Assembly (NCBI GenBank): GCA_910584875.1
Contig: CAJUDA010000006.1
Span: 48,902 to 112,901 of the forward strand
Source: an uncultured Eubacterium sp.
GTDB taxonomy: Bacteria; Bacillota; Clostridia; Lachnospirales; Lachnospiraceae
Length of the DNA stretch: 64,000 nt
Reading direction: 5' to 3'
Position 1 is the first letter of the stretch. Each line of letters opens with the position of its first letter. The notes below the pieces were generated by a model. The model saw only the letters and a list, made by a program, of their open reading frames with translations. It was not told the DNA's origin and did no database searches. A program made the translations under genes and the position numbers. Positions 1-8,276 of the stretch are shown in pieces.

Positions 1-40
1 ATAGCCTACACTCTTTCCCTACACGACGCTCTTCCGATCT
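1..40. other. Illumina sequencing adapter (contamination)
   Basis: Positions 8-40 match the 33-nt Illumina TruSeq read-1 adapter, which ends in CTTCCGATCT. Positions 1-7 (ATAGCCT) equal the last seven bases of the i5 index usually called D501, as recalled from the published adapter list. This is library sequence left at the contig end, not genome. Genuine sequence begins at about 41. Confidence 0.97.
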
Positions 41-41
41 G

Positions 42-809
42 ATTCGGACAACGGATGTCGTTACCGAGAATGGAATTGCAGGGAAGGGAACAAGTGACAA
101 AGTGTATCTTTTGTCAGTGGCTGAGGCAGCGAACCCTTCCTATGGTTTTTCCTCCAGCCTGGATGATTCGGAAACCAGACAGGCAAAAAATACCGAATAT
201 GCAAAAGGAAGAGGGGCACTAACGGATGACGCTGCACGTTCTGTCGGAAATGGATGGTGGTGGCTGAGGTCGTCAGGTGAAAATTTAACCAGCGTAGTAA
301 ATGTTGGCTACTACGGGAAAATTTTTAAAAATGGATATGATCCCACATATAAAAAGGATGCTGTCCGGCCTGTCCTGCATCTGGATCTGTCTTCTGATCT
401 GTGGAGCAAAGCAGGTACCGTGAGCATGCCGGGAGGGAACATTGTGAAAAAAGATCCTGTCAGACAGTCAACGGGGACAATGGATGATGAAAAAAAACAA
501 ATACAAGATTTAAATAAAATAGTGGCGCCGGGCAGGGTGAAAAAATTGTCAGCGAAAAATAAAAAGAAACGGACAGTTACTCTTTCATGGAAAAAAATTG
601 CCGGTGTGAAGGGATATCAGATCCAATTTGCCGTAAATAAGAAATTTAAAAAGAAAACGGGTAAGTTTACGAAAAAAGCAAAATATACGTTAAAGAAACT
701 GAAAAAGAAGAAGACGTATTATATCCGCGTCCGTGCGTATCGCCAAAACGGCGGGAAAAAGTTATATGGCAAGTGGAGTAATACGAAGAAAATTAAGATC
801 AGGAAGTAA
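42..809 (+). CDS. DUF6273 / lysine-rich Fn3 protein, 5'-truncated
   Basis: The C-terminal 255 codons of a probably secreted protein. The frame is open back to the adapter junction with no credible start or ribosome site, so the true N-terminus lies off the contig; the GTG at 102 is an internal valine. Residues to about 130 contain the WWLRSSG and VRPVLHLDL motifs of the DUF6273 domain, a C-type-lectin-like surface module. The last ~90 residues form a fibronectin-III-like domain extremely rich in lysine and ending YGKWSNTKKIKIRK. The same C-terminal module ends the CotH gene near 40.4 kb. Function is unknown; surface attachment is an inference from the basic tail. Confidence 0.85.
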   Translation: MRTTDVVTENGIAGKGTSDKVYLLSVAEAANPSYGFSSSLDDSETRQAKNTEYAKGRGALTDDAARSVGNGWWWLRSSGENLTSVVNVGYYGKIFKNGYDPTYKKDAVRPVLHLDLSSDLWSKAGTVSMPGGNIVKKDPVRQSTGTMDDEKKQIQDLNKIVAPGRVKKLSAKNKKKRTVTLSWKKIAGVKGYQIQFAVNKKFKKKTGKFTKKAKYTLKKLKKKKTYYIRVRAYRQNGGKKLYGKWSNTKKIKIRK

Positions 810-851
810 AGAAATAATGTGGAAGTCAATCAGCAGCGAACGGAGGGAAAA

Positions 852-1766
852 ATGGGAAATGTGATTGAGATACAGAGTCTGTCAAAGAGCTTTGGCGATG
901 TCAAAGCGGTACAGGATCTGAGTTTTCAGGTAAAAGAGGGGGAACTGTTTGCTTTTCTTGGTCTGAATGGGGCGGGGAAAAGCACCACGATATCAATTAT
1001 GTGCGGTCAGCTGGCAAAAGATGCCGGATCTGTCAATATTAATGGAGTGGATCTGGATCAGAGTATTGACACTATCAAGAGGAATCTGGGAGTTGTATTC
1101 CAGAATTCGGTATTGGACAGGGCACTGAGTGTACAGGATAATCTGGAGAGCAGGGCGGCATTGTATGGGATCACAGGCAGGGCATTCCGCGATCGTCTGA
1201 CTGAGCTGGAAGAACTACTGGAATTTGGTGAACTTCTGAAACGTCCGGTAGGAAAACTTTCCGGCGGGCAGCGTCGCCGGATTGATATTGCCCGTGCCCT
1301 GCTGCACCGTCCCCGGATATTGATCCTGGATGAACCCACGACCGGGCTTGATCCGCAGACAAGAAAGAAGTTGTGGGATGTCGTATCGCAGCTTCGGAAG
1401 GATACAAATATGACCGTGTTTCTTACAACACACTATATGGAAGAAGCGGCCGATGCCGATTATGTCATTATACTGGATCATGGACAGATCTCTGCGGAGG
1501 GGACGCCCCTGCAGCTAAAGAACACTTATACCGGTGATTTTATTACATTATATGACGTAGAAGAGAATCAGATTCAGAGTCTCGGTCTGTCTTACGAGAC
1601 AATCCGTGACGCATACCGGGTGAAAGTGGCAGATACTGCTTCAGCTACGAATCTGATCCTGGAGCATCCGGAACTTTTTCGGGATTATGAAATCACGAAA
1701 GGCAGGATGGATGATGTATTTCTGGCTGTTACAGGGAAAAAACTGACGGGAGGCGGGACGGAATGA
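852..1766 (+). CDS. ABC transporter ATP-binding protein (DrrA-type)
   Basis: A 304-residue ATPase for an ABC-2 exporter. Walker A GLNGAGKS lies near residue 37, the signature LSGGQRRR near 136, and Walker B ILILDEP near 155-160. The C-terminal tail is typical of the DrrA/NatA multidrug group. ATG 852 was chosen because GGAGGG sits about 6 nt upstream; an in-frame GTG at 819 lacks a site. Its stop overlaps the start of the permease gene (ATGA at 1763), so the two are translationally coupled. The substrate cannot be told from sequence; drug, peptide or lipid export are all possible. Confidence 0.93.
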   Translation: MGNVIEIQSLSKSFGDVKAVQDLSFQVKEGELFAFLGLNGAGKSTTISIMCGQLAKDAGSVNINGVDLDQSIDTIKRNLGVVFQNSVLDRALSVQDNLESRAALYGITGRAFRDRLTELEELLEFGELLKRPVGKLSGGQRRRIDIARALLHRPRILILDEPTTGLDPQTRKKLWDVVSQLRKDTNMTVFLTTHYMEEAADADYVIILDHGQISAEGTPLQLKNTYTGDFITLYDVEENQIQSLGLSYETIRDAYRVKVADTASATNLILEHPELFRDYEITKGRMDDVFLAVTGKKLTGGGTE

Positions 1767-2665
1767 ATACGCTGGTGGCTTTGATCAAACGGAACTGTAA
1801 ACTGTTTTTTAAAGATAAGGGAATGTTTTTTACTTCGATGGTCACGCCGATGATCCTGCTTATCCTGTATGTTACATTTCTGGGCAATGTGTACCGAGAC
1901 AGTTTTGCCGATGCACTTCCCGAGGGAGTAACTGTGGCGGACGAAGTGATCAACGGACTTGTGGGGGGAGAATTATTTTCCTCCCTGCTGGCAGTCTGCT
2001 GTGTGACAGTGGCGTTCTGCTCCAATATGCTGATGGTACAGGACAAGGTGTCGGGTGCGGGGAATGATCTGATGATCGCGCCAGTGAGACCGTCTATATT
2101 GGCGCTGGGGTATTATATCGCTTCCTTTTTTTCCACCATGATCATCTGTCTTGCCGCGGCAGCCGCCGGATTTCTTTATCTTCTGAATGCCGGATGGTAT
2201 CTGCGTATCTCGGATGTATTTTGCATTCTTGCCGATGTATTTCTGCTTGTGATGTTTGGTACGGTTCTGTCCAGCATCGTCAATTTCTTTCTCTCGTCCC
2301 AGGGGCAGATTTCTGCTGTGGGTACGGTGATCAGCGCCGGCTATGGCTTTATCTGCGGCGCATATATGCCTATTTCAAATTTTGGAGAGGGACTGCAGAA
2401 GGTATTATCTTTTCTGCCCGGGACGTATGGTACGTCGCTGATCCGTAATCATTCGATGCAGGGTGTTTTTCATGAGATGGCGGATACCGGGTTTCCGGCA
2501 GAGGTGATCGAGGGGATCCGTGACAGTGTGGACTGCAATCTGTATTTTTATGGGGATAAGGTTGGACTGTCTGCCATGTATCTGATACTTGGGATTACGG
2601 TTATCGTCCTTCTCGGCGTTTATATGGGGATGAACAGACTGGCAGGCAGCCGCCGGGTGAAATAA
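1763..2665 (+). CDS. ABC-2 type permease
   Basis: A 300-residue membrane partner of the preceding ATPase. It has an N-terminal membrane segment (residues ~20-40), a short extracytoplasmic stretch, then about five further hydrophobic segments, including IICLAAAAAGFLYLL and a C-terminal LGITVIVLLGVYMG helix. This is the standard ABC2_membrane layout. The four-base start/stop overlap with the ATPase supports a dedicated two-gene exporter. A weak hairpin follows the stop codon. Confidence 0.9.
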   Translation: MNTLVALIKRNCKLFFKDKGMFFTSMVTPMILLILYVTFLGNVYRDSFADALPEGVTVADEVINGLVGGELFSSLLAVCCVTVAFCSNMLMVQDKVSGAGNDLMIAPVRPSILALGYYIASFFSTMIICLAAAAAGFLYLLNAGWYLRISDVFCILADVFLLVMFGTVLSSIVNFFLSSQGQISAVGTVISAGYGFICGAYMPISNFGEGLQKVLSFLPGTYGTSLIRNHSMQGVFHEMADTGFPAEVIEGIRDSVDCNLYFYGDKVGLSAMYLILGITVIVLLGVYMGMNRLAGSRRVK

Positions 2666-2677
2666 TAAAAAAGTAAG

Positions 2678-2696
2678 ACGGTCCGTTACCGTTTTG
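2678..2696 (+). terminator. Weak intrinsic terminator after ABC exporter
   Basis: A hairpin ACGGT-ccgtt-ACCGT followed by TTTTG, just after the permease stop. The stem is only 5 bp, so efficiency is doubtful. An overlapping inverted repeat GTTAC/GTAAC (2685-2700) may instead be a binding site. Confidence 0.35.
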
Positions 2697-2715
2697 TAAC
2701 CTGTCTGTGGTATCA

Positions 2716-2988
2716 TAGCTCAACGGCGCCAATTTGAACCCGTTTCTATAACTGCTATTTTGTGAATGCGTGCGTTAGTTTCAATCGCCGTAGCCACCGC
2801 TACGACTCATTCAACTGCCTTCGCATTCGCAAAATAACAGTTTAGAAATCTCCGACCGTGGATGGTGGATTTTGGCGAAATACAAGGCTGGAGGACGCAG
2901 TCTTGCTTGACGCAAGACAAGGACGAAAAACACAGTAGTTCGCCAAAATACGCCTCCACGGCGGGTTCAAATTGGTGCCGTTGAGCTA
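2716..2988. repeat. 273-bp palindromic three-way-junction repeat element
   Basis: The ends are a 27-bp inverted repeat (2716-2742 against 2962-2988, one mismatch) that begins TAGCTCAACGGCG. Inside are two further long arms. Arm 1 pairs 2743-2770 with 2822-2848 and carries a small CGTAGC/GCTACG hairpin at its tip. Arm 2 pairs 2856-2879 with 2939-2961 and is tipped by the perfect GTCTTGC/GCAAGAC hairpin (2900-2918). The whole folds as a cloverleaf in DNA or RNA. It has no convincing ORF. It fills the gap between the exporter and the response regulator, where it could lie in the regulator's 5' leader. A minimal copy is at 57784-57821 and a degraded one at 32766-32800, so it is an interspersed family, probably a non-autonomous element. 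Confidence 0.85.
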
Positions 2989-3020
2989 GAATTAATGTGC
3001 TGGAAAATGGGAGATGGATT

Positions 3021-3677
3021 ATGATGGAACGGATTCTGATCGTGGAGGATGACAAAAATATCAGGGAATTGATCCGGATGAACCTGCAGCTTGCCGGGTA
3101 TCACTGTACGTTATGCCGTGACGGGAAGGAGATGGAAGAGAGCCTGTCCGGAGGAAAGTTTGACCTGATCCTGCTGGATGTGATGCTGCCAGGCTTGTCT
3201 GGTTTTGACCTGATCGGGAGATGCAGCGGTATCCCGGTGATCTTTGTCACAGCAAAGGAAGAATTGCAGGATAAACTGAACGGACTGACACTGGGAGCAG
3301 AGGATTATATCGTAAAGCCATTTGAGATGATGGAGCTGATTGCAAGGGTGAACGTTGTGCTGCGGCGGTTTCGTCAGGGGGAGACCTGTTTTAATTTGGG
3401 GGGAGTTACGGTGAATCTGGATCAGAGACAGGTATTTCGGGAAGAGAGGGAAATTGACCTTACCCCAAGGGAATTTTCTCTTCTTGAGGTACTGATCACA
3501 AACCGGAATATTGCCCTTTCCCGTGACAAACTCCTGGAACTGGCCTGGGGTTATGATTATGAGGGAGAGACTAAGACGGTGGATGTGCATATACAGCGGC
3601 TCCGTAAAAAACTTGGCTGGGAAAAGTATATACGGACTGTGATCAAACTGGGGTATCGTCTGGAGGTTTGTGAATGA
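3021..3677 (+). CDS. OmpR-family response regulator
   Basis: A 218-residue two-component regulator. The receiver domain (residues 1-120) has the acidic pair ED near 10, phospho-acceptor D53 in LLDVMLP, and the conserved lysine in KPFEMME. The C-terminal winged helix (Trans_reg_C) contains the VDVHIQRLRKKLG recognition helix. ATG 3021 has GGGAG about 8 nt upstream; ATG 3024 is an alternative. Its end overlaps the kinase start (ATGA at 3674). It resembles the regulator at 6200-6865, suggesting tandem duplication. Upstream lies the large palindromic repeat. Confidence 0.93.
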   Translation: MMERILIVEDDKNIRELIRMNLQLAGYHCTLCRDGKEMEESLSGGKFDLILLDVMLPGLSGFDLIGRCSGIPVIFVTAKEELQDKLNGLTLGAEDYIVKPFEMMELIARVNVVLRRFRQGETCFNLGGVTVNLDQRQVFREEREIDLTPREFSLLEVLITNRNIALSRDKLLELAWGYDYEGETKTVDVHIQRLRKKLGWEKYIRTVIKLGYRLEVCE

Positions 3678-5131
3678 AGATCTGGCAGAAGATTTTTCTG
3701 GTCGTTCTGGTTATCAGTATATTATTTGTTAATCTGGGGATTTATCTGGTGTTCCAACTGACATATAACAAAAACATAGAGACAGAGCAGCGAAGGGGTG
3801 ACGTGGACTATCGGGTGATCCGCAGAAATGTCCAGAGGGATATGCAGGCATTACAGGGACAGGACAGGCTTACGGAAAAGGCAGCTGCAGATCTGATGAA
3901 ACTTCATGAAGCGGATTACAAAAAACAGGGCATACACATCCGGCTTTGGAAGGGCGACAGATGCATCTATCCAACGGAAAAGGAAAAACTTCCTTATCCC
4001 GTACAGTCAGGGAAGCAGCAGATCACGATCCATGGCGGCCGGGGTAAAAAAGAGCTGGTGGGGATAAGTGCCCTGATCGGATTTGAAGATACCTATTATT
4101 TCTGTATTTCGTATCCGCTGGAGGAACTAAATGAGTCATGGAACAGGTTGTATTGGATTTATCTGCTGATCAGCATGGGGGTTTCTGTAATATTGATCGC
4201 GGCGCTGAGTGTGATGCTGCATTTCCTTTTGCGGCCTCTGGGATTACTGACAGAGACGGTTTCTAAAATTCAGGATGGTGATTATTCCAGGCGTGTAAAG
4301 GTACAGGGCGGGGATGAGCTTGCAACACTTGGCAGGAATATCAATGCCATGGCAGAGACCATTGAGAAGAATATCCAGAGTCTGCAGGCGGATAACCAGA
4401 GAAAGGAAGAATTGGTGGAGAATCTGGCACATGAATTAAAAAGTCCCCTTACAAGTATTTACGGATATGCAGAGTATATGATGAAAAGCAGGGTTTCAGA
4501 AGAGGAATCGATCCAGTGCTGTTCTGTTATAATGGAAGAGAGCGGACGTATGAAAGATCTGTGTTATACATTGATGGATCTGTCTGAACTCCGAAAAGAA
4601 GAAATAGCATATGAGGAAATAAAAACAAAAGAATTTCTGGATCAGATAGAACGGATCGTAGATTTCCGTCAGTCTTGTATTTATGAGAACGAACCAGTGA
4701 CAGTGATTTATCAAAATCAGTTAAAGGCAGGGCAGAATTTTTATGGGAACCGTTGTCTGTTAGAAATCCTTATGCTAAATCTCGTGTTGAATGCGATACG
4801 TGCCTGCAGGCAGAAAAGGAAAGAAACAGAAGATGAGGTGTCTGTTATCGTTATTCTGGGATGTGGGAGAGTGCCAGGGGAACAGATAGAGATCCGGGTA
4901 AGAGATAATGGGATCGGTATCCCGAAAGAAAAACTGGACCGTCTTACGGAGCCTTTTTACCGTGTAGATGCAGGACGGAGCCGTGAGGATGGAGGAAACG
5001 GGCTGGGGCTTGCCCTATGCAGACAGATCGCAGAATGCCACCATGGGACGATTTCCTTTTCTTCTATTGAAGGAGAGGGGACTTTGGCAACGGTAAGAAT
5101 AAAAAATGAGAGAAGGAGAATGCAGCAGTGA
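3674..5131 (+). CDS. Sensor histidine kinase
   Basis: A 485-residue membrane kinase paired with the preceding regulator. Two membrane segments (about 7-27 and 158-185) flank an extracytoplasmic sensor of ~130 residues with no recognised fold. A HAMP linker follows, then a HisKA domain with the phospho-accepting histidine in HELKSPL (about residue 253). The HATPase domain shows RDNGIGIPKEKLDRL and GNGLGLALC. The four-base overlap with the regulator indicates translational coupling. The stimulus is unknown; neighbouring PepSY and VanY genes suggest a cell-envelope signal, which is an inference. Confidence 0.92.
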   Translation: MKIWQKIFLVVLVISILFVNLGIYLVFQLTYNKNIETEQRRGDVDYRVIRRNVQRDMQALQGQDRLTEKAAADLMKLHEADYKKQGIHIRLWKGDRCIYPTEKEKLPYPVQSGKQQITIHGGRGKKELVGISALIGFEDTYYFCISYPLEELNESWNRLYWIYLLISMGVSVILIAALSVMLHFLLRPLGLLTETVSKIQDGDYSRRVKVQGGDELATLGRNINAMAETIEKNIQSLQADNQRKEELVENLAHELKSPLTSIYGYAEYMMKSRVSEEESIQCCSVIMEESGRMKDLCYTLMDLSELRKEEIAYEEIKTKEFLDQIERIVDFRQSCIYENEPVTVIYQNQLKAGQNFYGNRCLLEILMLNLVLNAIRACRQKRKETEDEVSVIVILGCGRVPGEQIEIRVRDNGIGIPKEKLDRLTEPFYRVDAGRSREDGGNGLGLALCRQIAECHHGTISFSSIEGEGTLATVRIKNERRRMQQ

Positions 5132-5279
5132 CCATATTGTGTTTTTCAGACAGCCATTTTTTACGATTCTGTTACTTTTTGTTATCGGAAAGGTAATTAC
5201 AGTGAAGTAGGATGATAATGTCGACAGGAAGTATAGTGATTGAAATTATCCGGATAACAAGAGAATGGAGGTAATGCGT

Positions 5280-6056
5280 ATGAAAGCAAAAAAATGGATT
5301 GCGATTGCGCTGGCAGTCGTAACAGTGGGAGGCGGTACTGGTTTGCTGGCGGCAGCCATGGCGGAACGGCAGGATATCATGGCAACAGCATTTTCTTCTG
5401 TGAGCGGGGAAGCAGTAGCGGAACAAAAGACAACGCAGCAGAGGGATGAGACGGAGTATAAAATTGAGATGGACCGGGATGGCAGATGTCTGAAAAAAAC
5501 GGAAGCAGACATGTCGCCAGAGAAGGCGGTAAATCTTGCTGTTCAGGAGATTCGGAATGCTTTTGGAGATATCGCGGTTGAAAAAGTAACCGGGGTCGGA
5601 CTGGTAGGAAATGATCATAACAGAAGGATTCCGGAAAGTTGTCATGCCTACAGCGGAATGGTATATGGTAAAGGAAATGAAACATTTGAATTTCTTATCA
5701 ATTCGATCACCGGACAGGTGATCAGCATGATGAAAATCCCTGACCGTATTGATCCGATGCAGGTATACACCAGCCGTTATGAAAATCTTGGGAAGGAATT
5801 GGAGAAAGAGAAAGGGCAGGAAAAATATAATAAAATTGCCCTTGATTTTATACCCCGGGTTTTCAAAGAGGATACTATCAGCGGAGCAGAAGCGAAAGCA
5901 GTAGTCTGTGCCGGCGGTCCCTATTATTTTCGCAGCAGCTGGAAAATGATAGGGATACAAGTCGAATTTATGGCAGGAGACTGTGTGTGCGATGTTACGA
6001 TTGATCCTGAGACAGACGAGATTTTTGCCTGGGATATTCTGTTGCCGCCGGAATAA
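5280..6056 (+). CDS. Exported PepSY-like protein
   Basis: A 258-residue protein with a basic N-terminus and one hydrophobic segment (residues ~5-25), hence secreted or membrane-anchored. Residues ~75-150 resemble a PepSY domain (EKAVNLAVQEIRNAF, then INSITGQVISM), a module that often modulates proteases or senses at the membrane. ATG 5280 is preferred because GGAGG ends 8 nt upstream; in-frame ATGs at 5265 and 5274 overlap or crowd that site. It follows the kinase by about 150 bp and is followed by a good terminator, closing the first regulator-kinase-exported protein block. The exact role is unknown. Confidence 0.75.
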   Translation: MKAKKWIAIALAVVTVGGGTGLLAAAMAERQDIMATAFSSVSGEAVAEQKTTQQRDETEYKIEMDRDGRCLKKTEADMSPEKAVNLAVQEIRNAFGDIAVEKVTGVGLVGNDHNRRIPESCHAYSGMVYGKGNETFEFLINSITGQVISMMKIPDRIDPMQVYTSRYENLGKELEKEKGQEKYNKIALDFIPRVFKEDTISGAEAKAVVCAGGPYYFRSSWKMIGIQVEFMAGDCVCDVTIDPETDEIFAWDILLPPE

Positions 6057-6063
6057 TATTTGT

Positions 6064-6096
6064 GGGCTGCCCTGTACCGGCAGCCCTGGATTTTTT
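6064..6096 (+). terminator. Intrinsic terminator
   Basis: A perfect 8-bp stem GGGCTGCC/GGCAGCCC with a 7-nt loop, followed by TGGATTTTTT. It closes the first two-component block. Confidence 0.88.
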
Positions 6097-6199
6097 ACGG
6101 ATTTTTATGTATAATAATGTATAATAAGGATGCAAATATGATACAACGGTGCATTATGATAAAGGGGATCTGTCAGGGAAGGAGCGAAAGATAAATACG

Positions 6200-6865
6200 A
6201 TGAATCATATTTTAGTGGTAGAGGATGAAGAAGCGATCGCCCATTTAATACGAATGAGTCTTACGAATGCCGGGTATCACTGTGATGTCGCCTATGATGG
6301 AGAAGAGGGCGCCAACCAGATGCAGGCGGGGCATTATGATTTGTGCCTGCTTGACATCATGCTGCCAAAAGTGGATGGGTATGAGCTGCTGGATTATGCA
6401 AAGAGTATGGAAATTCCTGTTATCTTCCTGACGGCAAAGGGAAAGACACAGGATAAAGTAAAGGGACTAAGGGCGGGAGCAGATGATTATATAACGAAAC
6501 CTTTTGAGGTACTGGAACTACTGGCAAGAGTGGAGAGTGTACTCCGGCGTTATGAAAAGACAGAGACAAGTATGGATATACTGGATCTGCATATCGACAT
6601 TGTTTCCAGGACGGTGACAAAACGGGGCAGGCCTCTTCATCTCACCTACAAAGAATTTGATCTTTTGCTCCTTTTTTTGCGGAACCCGGACGTAGCGCTT
6701 TACCGGGAAGTGATCTATGAACATGTGTGGGAGAGTTCTTATATGGGAGACAGCAGGACGGTCGATCTGCATGTGCAGCGGCTTCGCAAGAAGGCGGGGC
6801 TGGAGAAGCAGATCGAGGCAGTCTACAAGGTAGGGTACCGGTTCAGCCCTCAGATTGGAGATTAG
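6200..6865 (+). CDS. OmpR-family response regulator (paralogue)
   Basis: A 221-residue regulator. The receiver domain has phospho-acceptor D52 in LLDIMLP and the lysine in TKPFEVLELLARVE. The C-terminal winged helix carries RTVDLHVQRLRKKAG. It shares the phrases 'LIRM.L..AGYHC' and 'IPVIF.TAK' with the regulator at 3021, so the two are probably tandem paralogues. ATG 6200 begins the conserved N-terminus; AAGGAG lies rather far upstream (about 15 nt), so initiation may be weak. It is followed directly by its kinase gene. Confidence 0.92.
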   Translation: MNHILVVEDEEAIAHLIRMSLTNAGYHCDVAYDGEEGANQMQAGHYDLCLLDIMLPKVDGYELLDYAKSMEIPVIFLTAKGKTQDKVKGLRAGADDYITKPFEVLELLARVESVLRRYEKTETSMDILDLHIDIVSRTVTKRGRPLHLTYKEFDLLLLFLRNPDVALYREVIYEHVWESSYMGDSRTVDLHVQRLRKKAGLEKQIEAVYKVGYRFSPQIGD

Positions 6866-6866
6866 T

Positions 6867-8276
6867 GTGAAGATATTTGTAAAACAATTTATCACAATGA
6901 TGTGTGCCATGCTTCTCTCGTTTATGATCCTGGGAAATATCCTTGTACACACTGCTTTTGAGACGGCGATCAACCGCGAGACAAATCAGGGAATGGAAGA
7001 AATGAAAATCTTTCAGTATGCCATGCTTGCTTCACTGGAGGGACTTCCCGAAGATTATCAGGCAGTCGATATGGCTGTGGCAGAGATCGCCCACTCGATC
7101 CGCCAGAGCCTGTATGGTGATCAGGGAGGCATCGTGGTCTATGATAAAAAAAATAATGTGATCTATCAGGACAGCGATCACCAGAGCCAGCTTGTGGGGC
7201 AGGACATGGCGGGACATAACGGGGCATGGCAGATCACCCGTGTGGGTGGACATTATTATTTTGAATCGTTGTGTGAGATCAGCAGCACAGCGGGGGATTA
7301 TATACTGGAAATCCACCGGAGCATGGATCATGTGTATCAGGACAGGGAACGGTTGTGCGACCGCTATCTTGTTCTTCTTTTTATTGTTACAGTAGTTTTT
7401 GCTGTTATTCTTTTGTTTCTGTCTCTGCATTTTACACGTCCTGTGAGAAGGCTGTCAAAGGCAACCAGAGCTTTTGCTGATGGGGATTACAAGAAGCGGG
7501 TGAAGGTAAAGGGCAGTGATGAGATGGCTGTACTGGGGCAGGACTTCAACCAGATGGCGTCACAACTGGAAGAAAGTATCGGACAGCTCAAAGAAGAGGC
7601 GAGGCGGCAGGAAGAGTTCACGGCAGCATTTTCGCATGAATTAAAGACGCCCCTTACGTCCATTATCGGTTATGCGGATATCCTGCGGTCCCGGTCTATG
7701 ACAGAAGAGGAAAAAAGCATATCGGCGAACTATATAGTAAATCAGGGACGTCGCCTGGAACGTCTTGCCCTGAAAATGCTGGAAATGTCATTTATCGACG
7801 GGCAGGAAATCCAGTTTCAGAAAAATGAAGTATCCCTGCTTGCCGGAAGCCTCAGGGATATGACAGAGAAACTGCTGTCGGAGAAAGAGATACAGCTGGT
7901 GATACAGATCGGGAAAGGGGAGATATACGGAGACAGGGATCTTCTGCTGTCACTGTTTTCCAATCTGGTGGATAATGCCAGAAAGGCATGCCGGGAAGAG
8001 GGTACCATTTTGTTTGCGGGACAGGAAACAGATGGGGAATATTGTATACAGATCATCGACGATGGGTGCGGCATGCCGGAGGAAGAGATCCATAAGATTA
8101 CAGAACCGTTTTATATGATCGATAAATCCCGGGCACGCAAAGAAGGAGGCGCCGGTATCGGCATGGCGCTCTGCCAGAAAATCCTCGAGATGCATCATGC
8201 CCGCTGGCAGATCGAGAGCAGGCAGGGGGAGGGCACGAGAGTCAGCATCTGGTTTCCAGGAGGTGATGATTTGTGA
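6867..8276 (+). CDS. Sensor histidine kinase (paralogue)
   Basis: A 469-residue kinase. It has a first membrane helix at ~10-30, a sensor region of ~135 residues, and a second helix near 170-192 (LFIVTVVFAVILLFLSL). HAMP follows, then HisKA with the catalytic histidine in HELKTPLTS (about residue 257). The HATPase domain shows IDDGCGMPEEEIHKI and GAGIGMALC. GTG 6867, one base after the regulator stop with GGAG 6 nt upstream, is the likely start. Its end overlaps the next gene by four bases. Confidence 0.9.
   Translation: MKIFVKQFITMMCAMLLSFMILGNILVHTAFETAINRETNQGMEEMKIFQYAMLASLEGLPEDYQAVDMAVAEIAHSIRQSLYGDQGGIVVYDKKNNVIYQDSDHQSQLVGQDMAGHNGAWQITRVGGHYYFESLCEISSTAGDYILEIHRSMDHVYQDRERLCDRYLVLLFIVTVVFAVILLFLSLHFTRPVRRLSKATRAFADGDYKKRVKVKGSDEMAVLGQDFNQMASQLEESIGQLKEEARRQEEFTAAFSHELKTPLTSIIGYADILRSRSMTEEEKSISANYIVNQGRRLERLALKMLEMSFIDGQEIQFQKNEVSLLAGSLRDMTEKLLSEKEIQLVIQIGKGEIYGDRDLLLSLFSNLVDNARKACREEGTILFAGQETDGEYCIQIIDDGCGMPEEEIHKITEPFYMIDKSRARKEGGAGIGMALCQKILEMHHARWQIESRQGEGTRVSIWFPGGDDL

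Noticed and set aside
1..101. Coding frame running through the first 41 bases
   Set aside because: Those bases are Illumina adapter and index; the open frame there is accidental.
5172..5960. 262-codon minus-strand frame over the PepSY-like gene
   Set aside because: His/Phe/Tyr-rich composition typical of an antisense shadow; the plus-strand gene has start, signal segment and domain.
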